NCBI RefSeq assembly: GCF_016097555.1
Contig: NC_054712.1
Location: 54,410,213-54,474,212, forward strand
Origin: Gigantopelta aegis
Lineage: Eukaryota > Mollusca > Gastropoda > Neomphalida > Peltospiridae
Direction of reading: 5' to 3'
Length of the DNA: 64,000 nucleotides
A program made the translations under genes and the position numbers. Below, piece by piece: positions 31,301-41,842 of this stretch (position 1 is its first letter; each line of letters opens with the position of its first letter). The notes under the pieces are model-generated. The model worked only from the letters and a program-made list of their open reading frames with translations, had not been told where the DNA came from and searched no databases.

Positions 31301-34034
31301 TTTCATAGGTGGATGCAGGATTATTCTAGGGAGGGGTTTAACATTTAAAGAAAAGTTTGGTTGCCTGGTAGACATTTTCAACAATATTTAATGTACATTA
31401 TTGCTTAATATCAACAAGTACATTGGTTTATTTAATTAATTAAAAAAAAGTGCTATAATGGGGGCAGCATTTTTCTTCCATGTACATGGTGAAAAACGCA
31501 TCGTGTCAGGAATGAGTGAATGCTGAAGCATATGAGCTTCAACAAGTGTCAACAAACAAACATGCCGGAATGCTGTTCCACCATTTTCTGTGACAACACT
31601 AGATACACAAATAAAGCAAATTAATAAATACATGTTTACATTATTATTTGTGCAAATCATGTTTATTACTCTTTCATTTACAATTCTGGGCAAAGTCTCC
31701 GTCATCTTGTATTTTCTTCTTTTGTGTTTATGATTTCTTGTTATTTACACTTATTGTGTGGCAGATTTAATTAATCCGTATTAATGACGACAAACCCTTT
31801 TAATTTCATATAGTATGTATGACCATTTCGATCCAATGGCAATACTGACATTGTCGAAATAATTTATTTTACGTCCGATAGGAGTCAGGACGGTGAGACA
31901 CGCAGAGTTTTGGAAGGAAATTGCATTCATTATTTATTTTGATCAGACTATTTATATAAACCTGTGGTTTATTATTATTATTATCGTTATTATTATTACT
32001 ATTATTTTATTGTTATTATTTGTATTATTTATTTATTTATTTATTTATTATCATTAATAGTTGTTTAATGTGACTGATTGCTACAGACTTCATTGCTACA
32101 AAGTAGGCCTACTAATGTATCTACTAAGTTCGCGTCTTGCCGATACTTAGTAATTTTTCTGACATCAAATGGTAATCTTAACAGAAATATCAAGCAGAAA
32201 ACCAATAAATTCATCTGCTAAACACAGGATTTTTTTTGGCACTTAGAATTGGGAAGTGGTGCATATCCCATCCCAGCATCCTCCCCTTGGATCCATGCCA
32301 GCTGTTTATATGTTGGGTCAGGGCTAAAAAAAAACCCATCTAATGTTAAAAACTGTCATTGTCAATTTCAATAAAAAGTTGTTAAATAGAACAAGAAATG
32401 CAATCTTTAATATATTTGTAAGTTAATGTCACTTATCATTTACAATTTATCCTGTGATATTTGTATGTTTATATTTCTATTAATAGAATGAGTTTACACT
32501 GGTGAAGGATAGATTTCAGGGCTAGCTCTGGATGAGCAAAACATTTCCACAAATCATCTTCCAAAATGCTAAATCAGTTATTTTCCAGCAACATACCATT
32601 TGTTCGCCAAATCAAAATAAAATTTGCCAATTGTTCCCAAAATTTGCAGTTGCCAAATGTGGCGAGTGGCAGAGCTAGCCCTGTGTTTAATAAATTACTA
32701 CGTCCATGTTAAAAAAAAAAATGTTTGTTTTATCTTTTTCATGTTAGAATCGACCCTTGGCTGCTATTATTCAAGATATATGTGCAGAGTAAGTAAATAT
32801 TATTATTATAATTTTACTCTAAAGAAAAGTTTAGATATATATATATTCATCAGGCTACAAATTTAACAGGATTCCATGCTTCCACGAATACAAGATTTTG
32901 GGACAGAATGAGATGGAGTCGCAAAATACATGTATCCATATTACATAATTTTTATGATTCCAGCAGAATTGTACAAAAAAATCTCTAGAAACTTCAAAGC
33001 CTTTTTGAGAATATGTGAACGTGTCACATATTCTTGGTCCATTGAATGGATACATTTTATTTTATCATTTATATGTTTGATGTGTATGGTAGTGAAACCT
33101 GTGTTAAGCAAGCACGCAAGTTGGATTTTATCATTTATATGTTTGATGTGTATGGTAGTCGAATCTGTGTTAATTAAGCAAGCACGCAAGTTGGATTTTA
33201 TCATTTATATGTTTGATGTGTATGGTAGTCGAACCTGTGTTAATTAAGCAAGCATGCAAGTTGGATTTTATCATTTATATGTTTGATGTGTATGGTAGTC
33301 GAACCTGTGTTAATTAAGCAAGCACGCAAGTTGGATTTTATCATTTATATGTTTGATGTGTATGGTAGTCGAACCTGTGTTAATTAAGCAAGCACGCAAG
33401 TTGGATTTTATCATTTATATGTTTGATGTGTATGGTAGTCAAACCTGTGTTAACCCAGCACGTAAGTTGGGCATCAAACTAAGCCTAGTGATGCTACAAT
33501 TATGATCTAATACAACCAAGTACGGTATGACACAGAGTTACCTGTCTTATACTTCTGTAATCCTTGAGATGAACAGTTGTTTCTCGACCTAACTGAGAGC
33601 CCCACGACTGGTATATCATAGGCCAGAGCATGTGTTGTCTGTGGGAAAGTGCATATAAAAATTCCATTACTGTTAACACAAAAATTTAGCGGGTTTCAGA
33701 AATTCCTCTGAAGACTTTGGTACATGTCAGAATTATCTAATTTTCACTCTGTATTTTTGGTACATGTTCCGAATTATCTAATTTTTAGTCTATATTTTTG
33801 TTACATGTCCCGAATGATCCAATTTTTTGTCTATTTTTTTTTGGTACATGTCAGAATTATCTAATTTTTAGTCTTATTTTGATCTATGACGACAAATAGT
33901 TGCTGAGTATAGTTGATTGTAGATGATTGCTTGGTCTAATTTTTATTTTATTTTGTAGATGGAAGCTTGCGGTTCCAGATAATTACAGTCTGCAGTTTTC
34001 GGAACCCAACCGACAGATGTACATTACAGATGCT
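28247..34034 (+). CDS. ELMO: ELMO (engulfment and cell motility) protein, first three coding exons
   Basis: The exons at 28247-28369, 32748-32788 and 33959-34034 join in frame (phases 0, 2, 0) to give the first 80 residues. They read MSGEPGRGLVPTRASRENMD, KKVAITREGQQTQFKELDQ, NRPLAAIIQDICAEWKLAVP and ...SLQFSEPNRQMYITDA. This matches the start of ELMO1/2 (VKVAIEWPGAYPKLMEIDQ, KKPLSAIIKEVCDGWSLA, NFYITEK) from memory. It is the ubiquitin-like Ras-binding domain that binds RhoG/Arl-type GTPases. ELMO pairs with DOCK proteins to activate Rac in phagocytosis and migration. The N-terminal 18 or so residues are longer than in vertebrates. The armadillo repeats, ELMO domain, PH domain and PxxP tail are not in the window. 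No exon continuing NRxEIKNG was seen up to 64000, so intron 3 would exceed 29 kb. Confidence 0.85.
28716..29749. mobile_element. hAT-like non-autonomous element, 1034 bp, in ELMO intron 1
   Basis: Ends CAGTGCTCTACAAAGCAAGT and CTTGCTTCGTAGAGCACTG are inverted, and CAGTG is a hAT-type terminus. ATAGT is repeated on both sides, shorter than the usual 8 bp. Several short ORFs inside have no recognised domain. Confidence 0.65.
29750..30722. mobile_element. Element with iterated GGTCATTTYGTAC termini, about 970 bp, in ELMO intron 1
   Basis: The left 100 bp holds AGTCATTTCGTAC, TCCATTTCATACC, GGTCATTTCATAC and AGTCATTTTGG. The right 200 bp holds the same motif inverted at least six times (GTACAAAATGACC, GTACGGAATGACT). 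The layout recalls 17-5292 and 9685-10188 but with a different motif. No convincing target duplication was found. No transposase. Confidence 0.5.
30901..31031. mobile_element. Mini-element with telomere-like repeats between inverted ends
   Basis: AATATCCGCCCGGTCCCC on the left and GGGGACCGGGCAGATATT on the right are inverted repeats (19 of 21 bases over the longer match). They enclose about 80 bp of CCCTAA, CCTTAA and CCCCAA repeats. CCCTAA is the complement of the animal telomere repeat TTAGGG. Purine-strand G-runs could form G-quadruplexes. Confidence 0.7.
31040..32510. other. ELMO intron 1 remainder; ATT microsatellite, one unassigned minus ORF
   Basis: A (TTA)n/(TTAT)n run lies at about 31970-32050. 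The minus-strand open frame at 31436-31705 contains TENGGTAFRHVCLLTLVEAH with no family I recognise, preceded by an AG at the exon-like start TGTTGTCACAG. I treat it as unproven. Confidence 0.35.
32517..32683. mobile_element. hAT-like MITE, 167 bp, in ELMO intron 1
   Basis: CAGGGCTAGCTCTG at the left and CAGAGCTAGCCCTG at the right form a perfect 14-bp inverted repeat. The interior is AT-rich and ends about 65 bp before ELMO exon 2. Confidence 0.78.
32748..32788 (+). CDS. ELMO: ELMO coding exon 2 (41 nt)
   Basis: Acceptor CATGTTAG|AATCGACCC and donor GCAGA|GTAAGT. It encodes NRPLAAIIQDICA plus two bases. It is short but aligns to KKPLSAIIKEVCD of vertebrate ELMO. Confidence 0.85.
33054..33463. 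repeat. 70-bp tandem repeat, about six units, in ELMO intron 2
   Basis: The unit starts TTGGATTTTATCATTTATAT and ends TTAATTAAGCAAGCACGCAAG. It recurs at 33121, 33191, 33261, 33331 and 33401, with a slightly shorter first unit. Near-identity between units indicates recent expansion. Confidence 0.95.
33597..33706 (+). mobile_element. SINE fragment (body only)
   Basis: CCCCACGACTGGTATATCAT through GTGCATATAAAAATTCC. Head and tail are missing. Confidence 0.65.
33707..33885. repeat. About 45-bp tandem repeat, four diverged units
   Basis: TTGGTACATGTCAGAATTAT followed by CTAATTTTTAGTCTATATTT recurs four times with indels, just upstream of ELMO exon 3. Confidence 0.8.
33959..34034 (+). CDS. ELMO: ELMO coding exon 3 (76 nt)
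   Basis: Acceptor TTTTGTAG|ATGGAAG and donor GATGCT|GTAAGT. It encodes WKLAVPDNYSLQF...QMYITDA after completing the split Glu codon. Confidence 0.85.
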
Positions 34035-34486
34035 GTAAGTCTTTTCCCCACATCTAGTAAAACTGCATGACATTTGTATACTAATTAAGTGGTGTGTGAT
34101 GACACTTAGAGCTAGCTCTGGGCAGTGGCGGGGCATGTGCAGGGCCACCGAGGCGGTTACCCATGGCACAAAACAATATGTCTGAAAAGTTTTACTAAAT
34201 CCTGAATGGCTGATTTTTGCCCAAGCATTTATGTAGCATAAGATGACTTAAAAGTTACAGAAACTGATGACATACACATAGCCAACACTTAACTCACCTC
34301 AGGCAATAAAAATCCCCAAAGAATACAGCGGATCAAAATATCTGTCCTAAAATGTTTTTGCATTTGCCCAACTCCCCATTTCATTGGCATAATAAGTTAC
34401 ATGGAAGTCACTCCAAGCCTCATGGTTATAAAACTTTTTTCCTTTTTTTGTGTGTTAAAATTAATAATTAACATAAATCATATAAA

Positions 34487-34788
34487 GTACATATAAAGAT
34501 ATCAAGTATGAATAAGTAAGTAATGTTACCAGTCTACACATATAAAGATATCAAGTGTGAATAAGTAAGTAATGTTACCAGTCTACACATATAAAGATAT
34601 CAAGTGTGAATAAGTAAGTAATGTTACCAGTCTACACATATAAAGATATCAAGTGTGAATAAGTAAGTAATGTTACCAGTCTACACATATAAAGATATCA
34701 AGTGTGAATAAGTAAATAATGTTATCAGTCTACACATATAAAGATATCAAGTATGAATAAGTAAGTAATGTTACCAGTCTACACATGT
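34487..34788. repeat. 49-bp tandem repeat, six units, in presumed ELMO intron 3
   Basis: The unit ACATATAAAGATATCAAGTG, with AATAAGTAAGTAATGTTACC and AGTCTAC, recurs about every 49 bp with few changes. Confidence 0.95.
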
Positions 34789-34877
34789 GAAAGGCGACAT
34801 CATGCACTCATGATTAAAAAACTTCACAATTTAGGCTCCAGGCTTTAATAAAGTCTCGCCCATACAATAAACTGCTG

Positions 34878-35000
34878 TTTAAAAGTTTGAAGACTTTACT
34901 AAAGTATTAAGTCAGGACTTTAAAAGTTTGATGACTTTACTAAAGTATTAAGTCAGGACTTTAAAAGTTTGAATACTTTACTAAAGTATTAAGTCAGGAC
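34878..35000. repeat. 41-bp tandem repeat, three units
   Basis: TTTAAAAGTTTGATGACTTT followed by ACTAAAGTATTAAGTCAGGA recurs three times. Confidence 0.9.
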
Positions 35001-35329
35001 TTTTCGGTTTTTTAATTATTATTCAATTTTTTATTTGGAGCTTCAAACATATTATCACAGTGCATAATGAAACGTTACATTTTTTTTGGTGTTAAAACAT
35101 ACAATTATTAATTAACACAAGAAGATATGTATTACATCTGAAGTACGCTTTAAAAGTTGACCACATCGTACAAATGCTTGTCTTCAAGTCATTAGGCGCA
35201 GTATTTTAAAGGAATACTAAATTAATGCTTTTGAATCACTACAGATTTAAATTACTATAACAGTAAAAATAATTGCATATTTAATTAAACAATGGTCGCT
35301 ATTGAGTAGATGCAGCCATTGTTTTAGCC

Positions 35330-37530
35330 TTTTACGACAAACGCCACCCAGTGAGCTGGTGGCGCATTAAGTTCTTTGATGTCGGACAGCTAGACAAAGG
35401 TTTTATAGTCAGTATGTTTTAATCCCACATGTTTTCCTCTCTCAATTTTAGTCAGCATAGAGGCACAGTGACAGCATGAACACATTTCATGTTGTCCAGT
35501 AGTCTCGTTACACTTGCAGTGTCTTCAACACACATGGAGTTTTTCATAGGAAAAATTAACATTTATTACCTTTTTGCAACCAGCTAGGTTTTTTCGGGCT
35601 TTTATTTCAACAGCTGTGAATTGATGCTTAAACTGAATCGCCTGCAGTTTATTGCCCATATAGTTTATTTTTACAGCAAATTCACTGCAGTCGCTTTTGC
35701 AGGTGAAATCCGTCTGGGAATCAATTTTTGTAAGTGGCTTCCTTGTCATTCTGCAGGTCAAGTAATCATATTCTGTCAGTCACATCACATTCGATTATGA
35801 GGAGACAATTCTTCTTCTTCAAAGTTGGTTCTGTGTATTCTGATGTGTTTAGTTATTAATAAAGTGACTACTGTGAGTCTGTCTGTTGTTATATTTGAAA
35901 TGTGTAAAAGCTGGGAGATAATTCTGGATATGACACTTAAAACCTACACCCACTAGTGGTAATAAAATACAGTGAAAAGCATAGGTAGCTGTTAGTGGTG
36001 TTGAAACCAGCTTGGCTGACTGACTTAAATGCATATTGTTATGAAAGCGGTCTTTGTTGGATAGATACCTATCCAAAGTTCCTATATCAACATGTATATA
36101 CATTTAAAAATAGAAAGAAACAGATACCAGAATCAATAAAAAATCTTCAGGGAAGTGGTCATTTTTACAGAAATCAGCAATGTCATCCTGTTAATAACCA
36201 CATTCTTTTTCAGTGATAAAATTAGTTGTTGACCAGTGCGTGGTGTCACTGACAATGCGAGCTATTTTTAGAGCTTCCATTTCATAATCTTACACTTTCG
36301 ACCCAAAATCAGGAATTCGCAGCACAGATTTCTGCTTGATAAATATGTAAATAAATTAATAAAATTACCTTTTGTCAATGTATGTGAGTATTTGTTGCAT
36401 CATATCATCAAGGAATACATCTCCATTGAAAGTGAATGTCTCTGGATAGCCAACCTCCCTTCACAGAATCTCTTATGGTTAGAGTTGAAATGTTTGCAGA
36501 ATTTGTCCTTGTTCTCACCCACTACTGTTGAATTCAGTTTTAGGGTCTCCAGCTGTAAAGGTGTCCATCAGTATCCATCTCTTACAAGTAGGTCATCTTT
36601 CTGGAATATCTGAAATTGTATCAAAGCAGACACAATGGATCATCTTATCCATTTTCGTGAAGTCATCTACTCTTGTGTTATGATCAGCAAACAAAAACCA
36701 TTTCACTGGGATAAATAAAATTAATAACAAGTAAAATAACTGATAATTATTACATCAGCTTTAGTTTAACATATTATATTTATTGAATAATCTTCTCTTC
36801 TTGTTTTTTAAAGTCACCCCAAACCTAGAACACAAAGACAGAGCCATTTGTTGTTGTTGTTCTTGTTAAATGGTGATACTGAGATGAATGGTAAAGCTGC
36901 AATATTTCCTGTCGGTTTGGGCTGTGTTCCACACTTCCTATCAGTTAAGCTATCTCGGTATCCTTTGATCATTCGAACCTGGGGTACATGGAACCTGCAG
37001 TACCTGCTTGGTAATCATCCCCCATTTGGCGTCATACACTAAGAGGAGACATGCTCATACCTGCATCCTAGAGGTGGATGAAACTCGGTGTCTGTGGCCT
37101 TCATCTCCCCATTGAACCTAGCAGTGCACTCACTGAGAGTTGGACTTGGTATTGGAAAGAAAAATCTCCAGTGAATCCAGTATCTACCAGCCTCAAGATG
37201 CTTGTCTTGTTGGTTTTAGCATGATATCTACAGTCTTTACAAACTTTCACTCTCTTTGGTAACAGTCTGAGTTTTATTGGTGGTAGTTCCCTGTTCAGAG
37301 TTTGGAAAGTTTTGCTAATACATACATGTTATGTTGAACAACTTTGCCATGCTATCTAAACTCATCTTATCCATTTCTGTGAGGAGCATGCCATTTGAAG
37401 TGTCTTCAAATAGTTTTCCACCCACTTTTGTACTCCTAGTTTTAGATTTTTTTCATCTTTTTCGTCCATTACAATGCATTCCCCATGAACTGAACAAGTT
37501 TTCTGTGTCTTGATGGAGTCTTAGAAAAAA
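35330..37530 (-). pseudogene. Possible decayed protein-coding remnant, unidentified
   Basis: On the minus strand several open patches read like protein rather than random sequence: around 36600-36680 DHNTRVDDFTKMDKMIHCVC, around 35525-35760 FTCKSDCSEFAVKINYMGNK and KARKNLAGCKK, and around 35400-35520 QHEMCSCCHCASMLTKIER. Stops separate them. I do not recognise the family, and the pieces need not belong to one gene. Confidence 0.25.
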
Positions 37531-38400
37531 TGGTTTCGACCATGAATCTTTGTGTTTTGTCCTTTCAGTTTCAGTTTGTTTAGCTGAGCCGAAATAGATG
37601 GAAATATTTAGCAAATTTTATTAAAGATTTCATCTTCATTTTCTGAGTAAGCAAGTTTTTCCCATGTTGGTACCAGGGCATGCCCCTGGATTTTACTGGA
37701 AAAAACATTGATCCTGGAAAGTCCTTGAATATATTCTGAAAAATCGTTATATCTCATGGAATACCCTGGAAAAACAATAAAATATGTTTAATAAAATAAA
37801 TAAATAGTTACATCAAAATGTTAGTGAATTTGTCCAAAACATGAACAGGGAATACATTTTTGTTCTTCAATGTTTGTCACATGTATCATCTTGATAATTG
37901 CAACATTTCTGTCGGTTCCCGTATAAGCCACAATTTTACTGTTCTATATTTTTTGGCAATTAGTCTTTAGCCTTGATATGAAAGATAATTTCTCTGTACT
38001 AAAGTACACTTATACTGAGTGTTGATTATATCACAAATTAACCAATTTAAATATGGATTTAATTTGACTTCGTATTAACTTGTATGAGCTACTAATATAT
38101 GTAGTTATTTTGAATGCTGATAGCATGGACATGTCTCAGAACCAAAATCCAGAGAATTCTACTCTGGATAAAATGAAAACTGACTATGTCAGGAGTTTTG
38201 CAATAAACACTCACATCGAAGCGATCCTGTGTTCCTGATGTGACCAAATAGAAAAATATACAAAAATTTAATTTCTCATATGAGCCCATGGCCACATATA
38301 GGATTTTGCTGTATTGGCCTGATATGACATGTATGAGGTGGGGTCATTACATTTCTGTGAGAATCTGAGATATTATTTTGGTTTAAGGTGTTGAAGCACA
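37531..38400. other. No gene seen
   Basis: AT-rich sequence without recognisable repeats or coding signatures. Confidence 0.4.
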
Positions 38401-38404
38401 TTTA

Positions 38405-38709
38405 CCGGCTTCGGTGGCGTCATGGTTAGGCCATTGGTCTACAGGCTGGTAGGTACTGGGTTCGGATCCCAGTTGAGGCATGGGATTTTTAATCCAGATA
38501 CCGACTCCAAACCCTGAGTGAGTGCTCTGCAAGGCTCAATGGGTAGGTGTAAACCACTTGCACCGACCAGTGATCCATAACTGGTTCAACAAAGGCCATG
38601 GTTTGTGCTATCCTGCCTGTGGGAAGTGCAAATAAAAGATCCCTTGCTGCTAATCAGAAAGAGTAGCCCACGAGTGCATTGTTAAATAAAACATTTCTTT
38701 TCTTTTTCT
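38405..38709 (+). mobile_element. SINE, head B, with internally deleted Y tail
   Basis: TTGAAGNACATTTA (one mismatch) flanks both sides. The copy keeps head B and the body but jumps from GAGTAGCCCACG directly to AGTGCATTGTTAAATAAAAC, so about 80 bp of the usual tail is missing. Confidence 0.9.
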
Positions 38710-38723
38710 TTGAAGAACATTTA

Positions 38724-40435
38724 TTATGAGCAAATTGTCTATACAGACTGAGTAACCTGCATCTTTGTATTTTCACTAATCCAGTTATTTTTCAGTCTGT
38801 GAACGATAACACCAAGTACATGTCACAGAATTGTATTAATTCAAATAAACCCATTTAAGATCATTCTTCTTATTTTCAAGATAACAAAAGATATTTGAGA
38901 AACTGTTGTTTCTTTTACATACATTTGTATGAACAAACAAATTGTCTGAAACTGTTTACAGATGGGTGTTTTTTTATCATGCCCGATAACAATCCTTATA
39001 ATTAAATTTTAAACATACTTATTAATAATAACATTAAAAGTTCGTGTTTTATTTTATTTGTTTCTTGAACTTTAATACAAGATATAAATATAAATTAGAA
39101 TAACGTCATCAGATGTTTGTGATATTTCAAAGTTCAATGCACTCAGTGTTCAGTAAACAATTAACACTTAATTTAATTATTGCCAATTGCCACCAAAATG
39201 GAAAGTGTAATTTGATTTGAAATTGTGCGAACTTGATTGAACTGTTGGATTTTCAAACGGAATGTGCATTTGAGGCACCGAAATGGTAGTCGGGACAAGT
39301 TTCTGGTTGATGGAAGATTCACTTCAATGCTCATTCATACATATTATGTGCCTCATTTCAAAGTGAGCATCGCTCATTATCTGAATGCTTGTTGCTGGGT
39401 AGTATGTGCATGTTTACTAATAATATGTTTTAATTTGTAAAGTTACTACAGGTATTTATGAATTTGATACCCAAAAATATATATCTCTTATAAAACACTT
39501 AGTGTGTATTAGACCAGTTATTTATTTTCATTTCATATTATTGATATATAAAACTAGTTCCCTGACATCCATAGTCTAAAAGTAGTTTGTAAACAGTTGT
39601 AAGAAGTAGTTCCTTTTTGATGTAATGTTTTTATGTTCATAGAGGAATGAACAAACTCACATTGCAAACTGGAATCCTGTCAATACCAGCCAAATTTATT
39701 GGTTCCAAATTTTCTAAATAGAAACAATGTGACCCTCTAAGCACCGGATCTTGTGTAAATCGGATAAATATTAGGTCTCGAACATGATCCGTTTTAGACA
39801 GGTTCCACTGTCACAGAACTCCTGGGCAATTCCACAGTAACTGACCTGACAGTTTTCAGCCATTTTTTATTATTTTAAATACCTGTAGTTTGGACAATAA
39901 TGTATCCAAGCATAAGCTTCTTAAAACTAGAGTAACATTTTGAAGCCTACCTTATGTAAACTTTGGTAACCATTCAAGTGAACTTGACTGACATTACCAA
40001 AAACAGTTTATCTTTTTGTAATGTCAGTCACAATCAATAAATTAACTGAATTTAAGCTAATTTTAGATATAGCATCTTTAATGAGCCTTATATGTTGTTG
40101 TATTTTGTTTAGCTACATCAAACTCAATTTAGCTATGTGTTTACAAACAAAAAATTTCAAATAGCTAATAGTATAAGTGTGCTATTTTTGGGTCCACTGA
40201 TTGACTATTTCAATAATATGTAGTAGTGGTGATTATAAAAAAAAAATGTTTGACAGTGACGTATGAGGACAAAGCTTGTGTATGTCACATACGCAATTAA
40301 GACTTGCCCACTATAAATGTAAGTGCTAAAGTACCGGTACTCTTTGCATATCACTAACACTAACACTAAACAGTGGCTCATTCATTCATTCATTTATTCA
40401 CTTATATTTATTACCTTGCTTCATTCAATTATGGT
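38724..40435. other. No gene seen; one possible old MITE fragment
   Basis: Near 39660-39825 the minus strand begins ACAGTGGAACCTGTCTAAAA, similar in style to the CAGTGAAACC mariner MITE at 44039-44214 but without a matching second end. The rest is unassigned AT-rich sequence. Confidence 0.4.
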
Positions 40436-40437
40436 TC

Positions 40438-40622
40438 AAGCATGCTGTCCTGGGCACACACCGGCAGCTATCTGGGCTGTTTGTCCAGGACAGAGAGTTA
40501 GTGATTAGTTTGTTAGTGGTTAGTGAGAGAGAAGTTGATGTGTGTGCGAGCCGGTACTGGGATGCAAACCCAGTATCTACCAGCCTAAAGTCTGGTGGCT
40601 TAATCACTATACCAATGATGCC
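40438..40622 (-). mobile_element. tRNA-derived SINE-like repeat of a second family, fragment
   Basis: ATGCTGTCCTGGGCACACAC on one side and GGTACTGGGATGCAAACCCA with GTATCTACCAGCC on the other form a tRNA-like head when read on the minus strand. A second partial copy (TGCCGTCCTGGGCACACACC) follows at about 40675-40750. Confidence 0.55.
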
Positions 40623-40757
40623 AATATTAATTATTTACTTTGATTTATTTTACTGTTTGTTTATTGAGGTTGAAGCATGCCGTCCTGGGCACACACCTCA
40701 TCTATTTGGACTGTCTTTCCAAAACAGGTTAATACTGAGTTGTCGATGGTTAATGAA

Positions 40758-41062
40758 CAGTGGTGGATCCAGACAGGGGTTACAGGGGTCCTTTGAACCC
40801 CCAATCCATTTGAAGTGCCCTTTTTAATTACTTTTTATTTATAAAATTCAACATCCACAACATTAAACATAAAATTTCCCTGAAACTGTGTCTCTAAGCA
40901 TCTTTATTTCAAATATTTCTGAGGTAAAATGCCCTAGAACTCGTCTTTAGATCTTGGCTCTATTGGAAGCTTGGCTGATGCATATGCTTTCAACAAACTC
41001 AGTTTGCTTTTTTCAGCATTTTGTGACCCAACCTTTACAAAAGCCTAGATCTGCCCCTAGTG
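40758..41062. mobile_element. hAT-like MITE, 305 bp
   Basis: CAGTGGTGGATCCAGAC on the left and CTAGATCTGCCCCTAGTG on the right are imperfect inverted ends of a CAGGGGCGGATCCAGG-type MITE. Confidence 0.6.
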
Positions 41063-41162
41063 AGAAACAAGTTGGAATATGATAGTGGCTTAACACATCT
41101 GCACTGAGCTATTAAGTTAAAACTCTGTGGGTTAGAGTCGCTACTGTTGAAAGAAGAAGGAA

Positions 41163-41368
41163 CAAATTATTTATTTAACAATACACTCAACACATTTATA
41201 TTTATCATGGTTATATGGCTTTGGACATTTAAAATTAAGGACCACTCAGATAATGAGAGAAGAAACCTGCTGTTGCCATTCCTTGAGCTATTGTTTTCCA
41301 CAGACAGGACAGTACATAACATGGCCTTTGTTACATGGGTTGTGCTGCACTGGCTGGAATGAGAAAAA
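41163..41368 (-). mobile_element. SINE fragment with Y tail
   Basis: Reverse-strand text TTATTTAACAATACACTCAA, CCATTCCTTGAG and CACTGGCTGGAATGAGAAA. Diverged. Confidence 0.7.
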
Positions 41369-41634
41369 GCCCGATACTAGGATGTATATGAATATATTAT
41401 TAGTAGAGATGAGTATTGCCAAAATGTTTGTATTAGTGCTCTAATTTCGTATACATTTTCTATAACTTAATAAAATGATACACTGATTAATCATGAAGCT
41501 ATTGTTTCTTTTCTTAAACTGGTAGTTTTTGTTTGAAAATATAACATGTGTGCACTAACGCACATACAATTTATATATATAAAGTACAGTATTCCAGTAT
41601 GCTAAAAAAAATATTGTGGTACGTATTGCTATTC

Positions 41635-41795
41635 TGTTTGGAAAAGTGCATATAAAAAGATCCCTTGCTGCATTAGGAAAATGTAGCAGGTTTCCTCTGA
41701 TGACTACGAGTCCAAATTACCAAATATTTGATATCCAATAGCCGATGATTGATTAATCAATATGCTCTAGTAGTGTTGTTAAACAAAAAAAACAT
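41635..41795 (+). mobile_element. SINE fragment with X tail
   Basis: GAAAAGTGCATATAAAAAGA to CAATAGCCGATGATTGATTA and GTGTTGTTAAAC. Head missing. Confidence 0.8.
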
Positions 41796-41842
41796 TTTTA
41801 TTTTAAAATATTTATATTGCGGTATACTGGTTATACCGTGCA

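Noticed and set aside
38780-38850. Exon-like TTTTTCAG|TCTGTGAACGATAACACC
   Set aside because: Open for only about 20 codons with no donor and no ELMO similarity.
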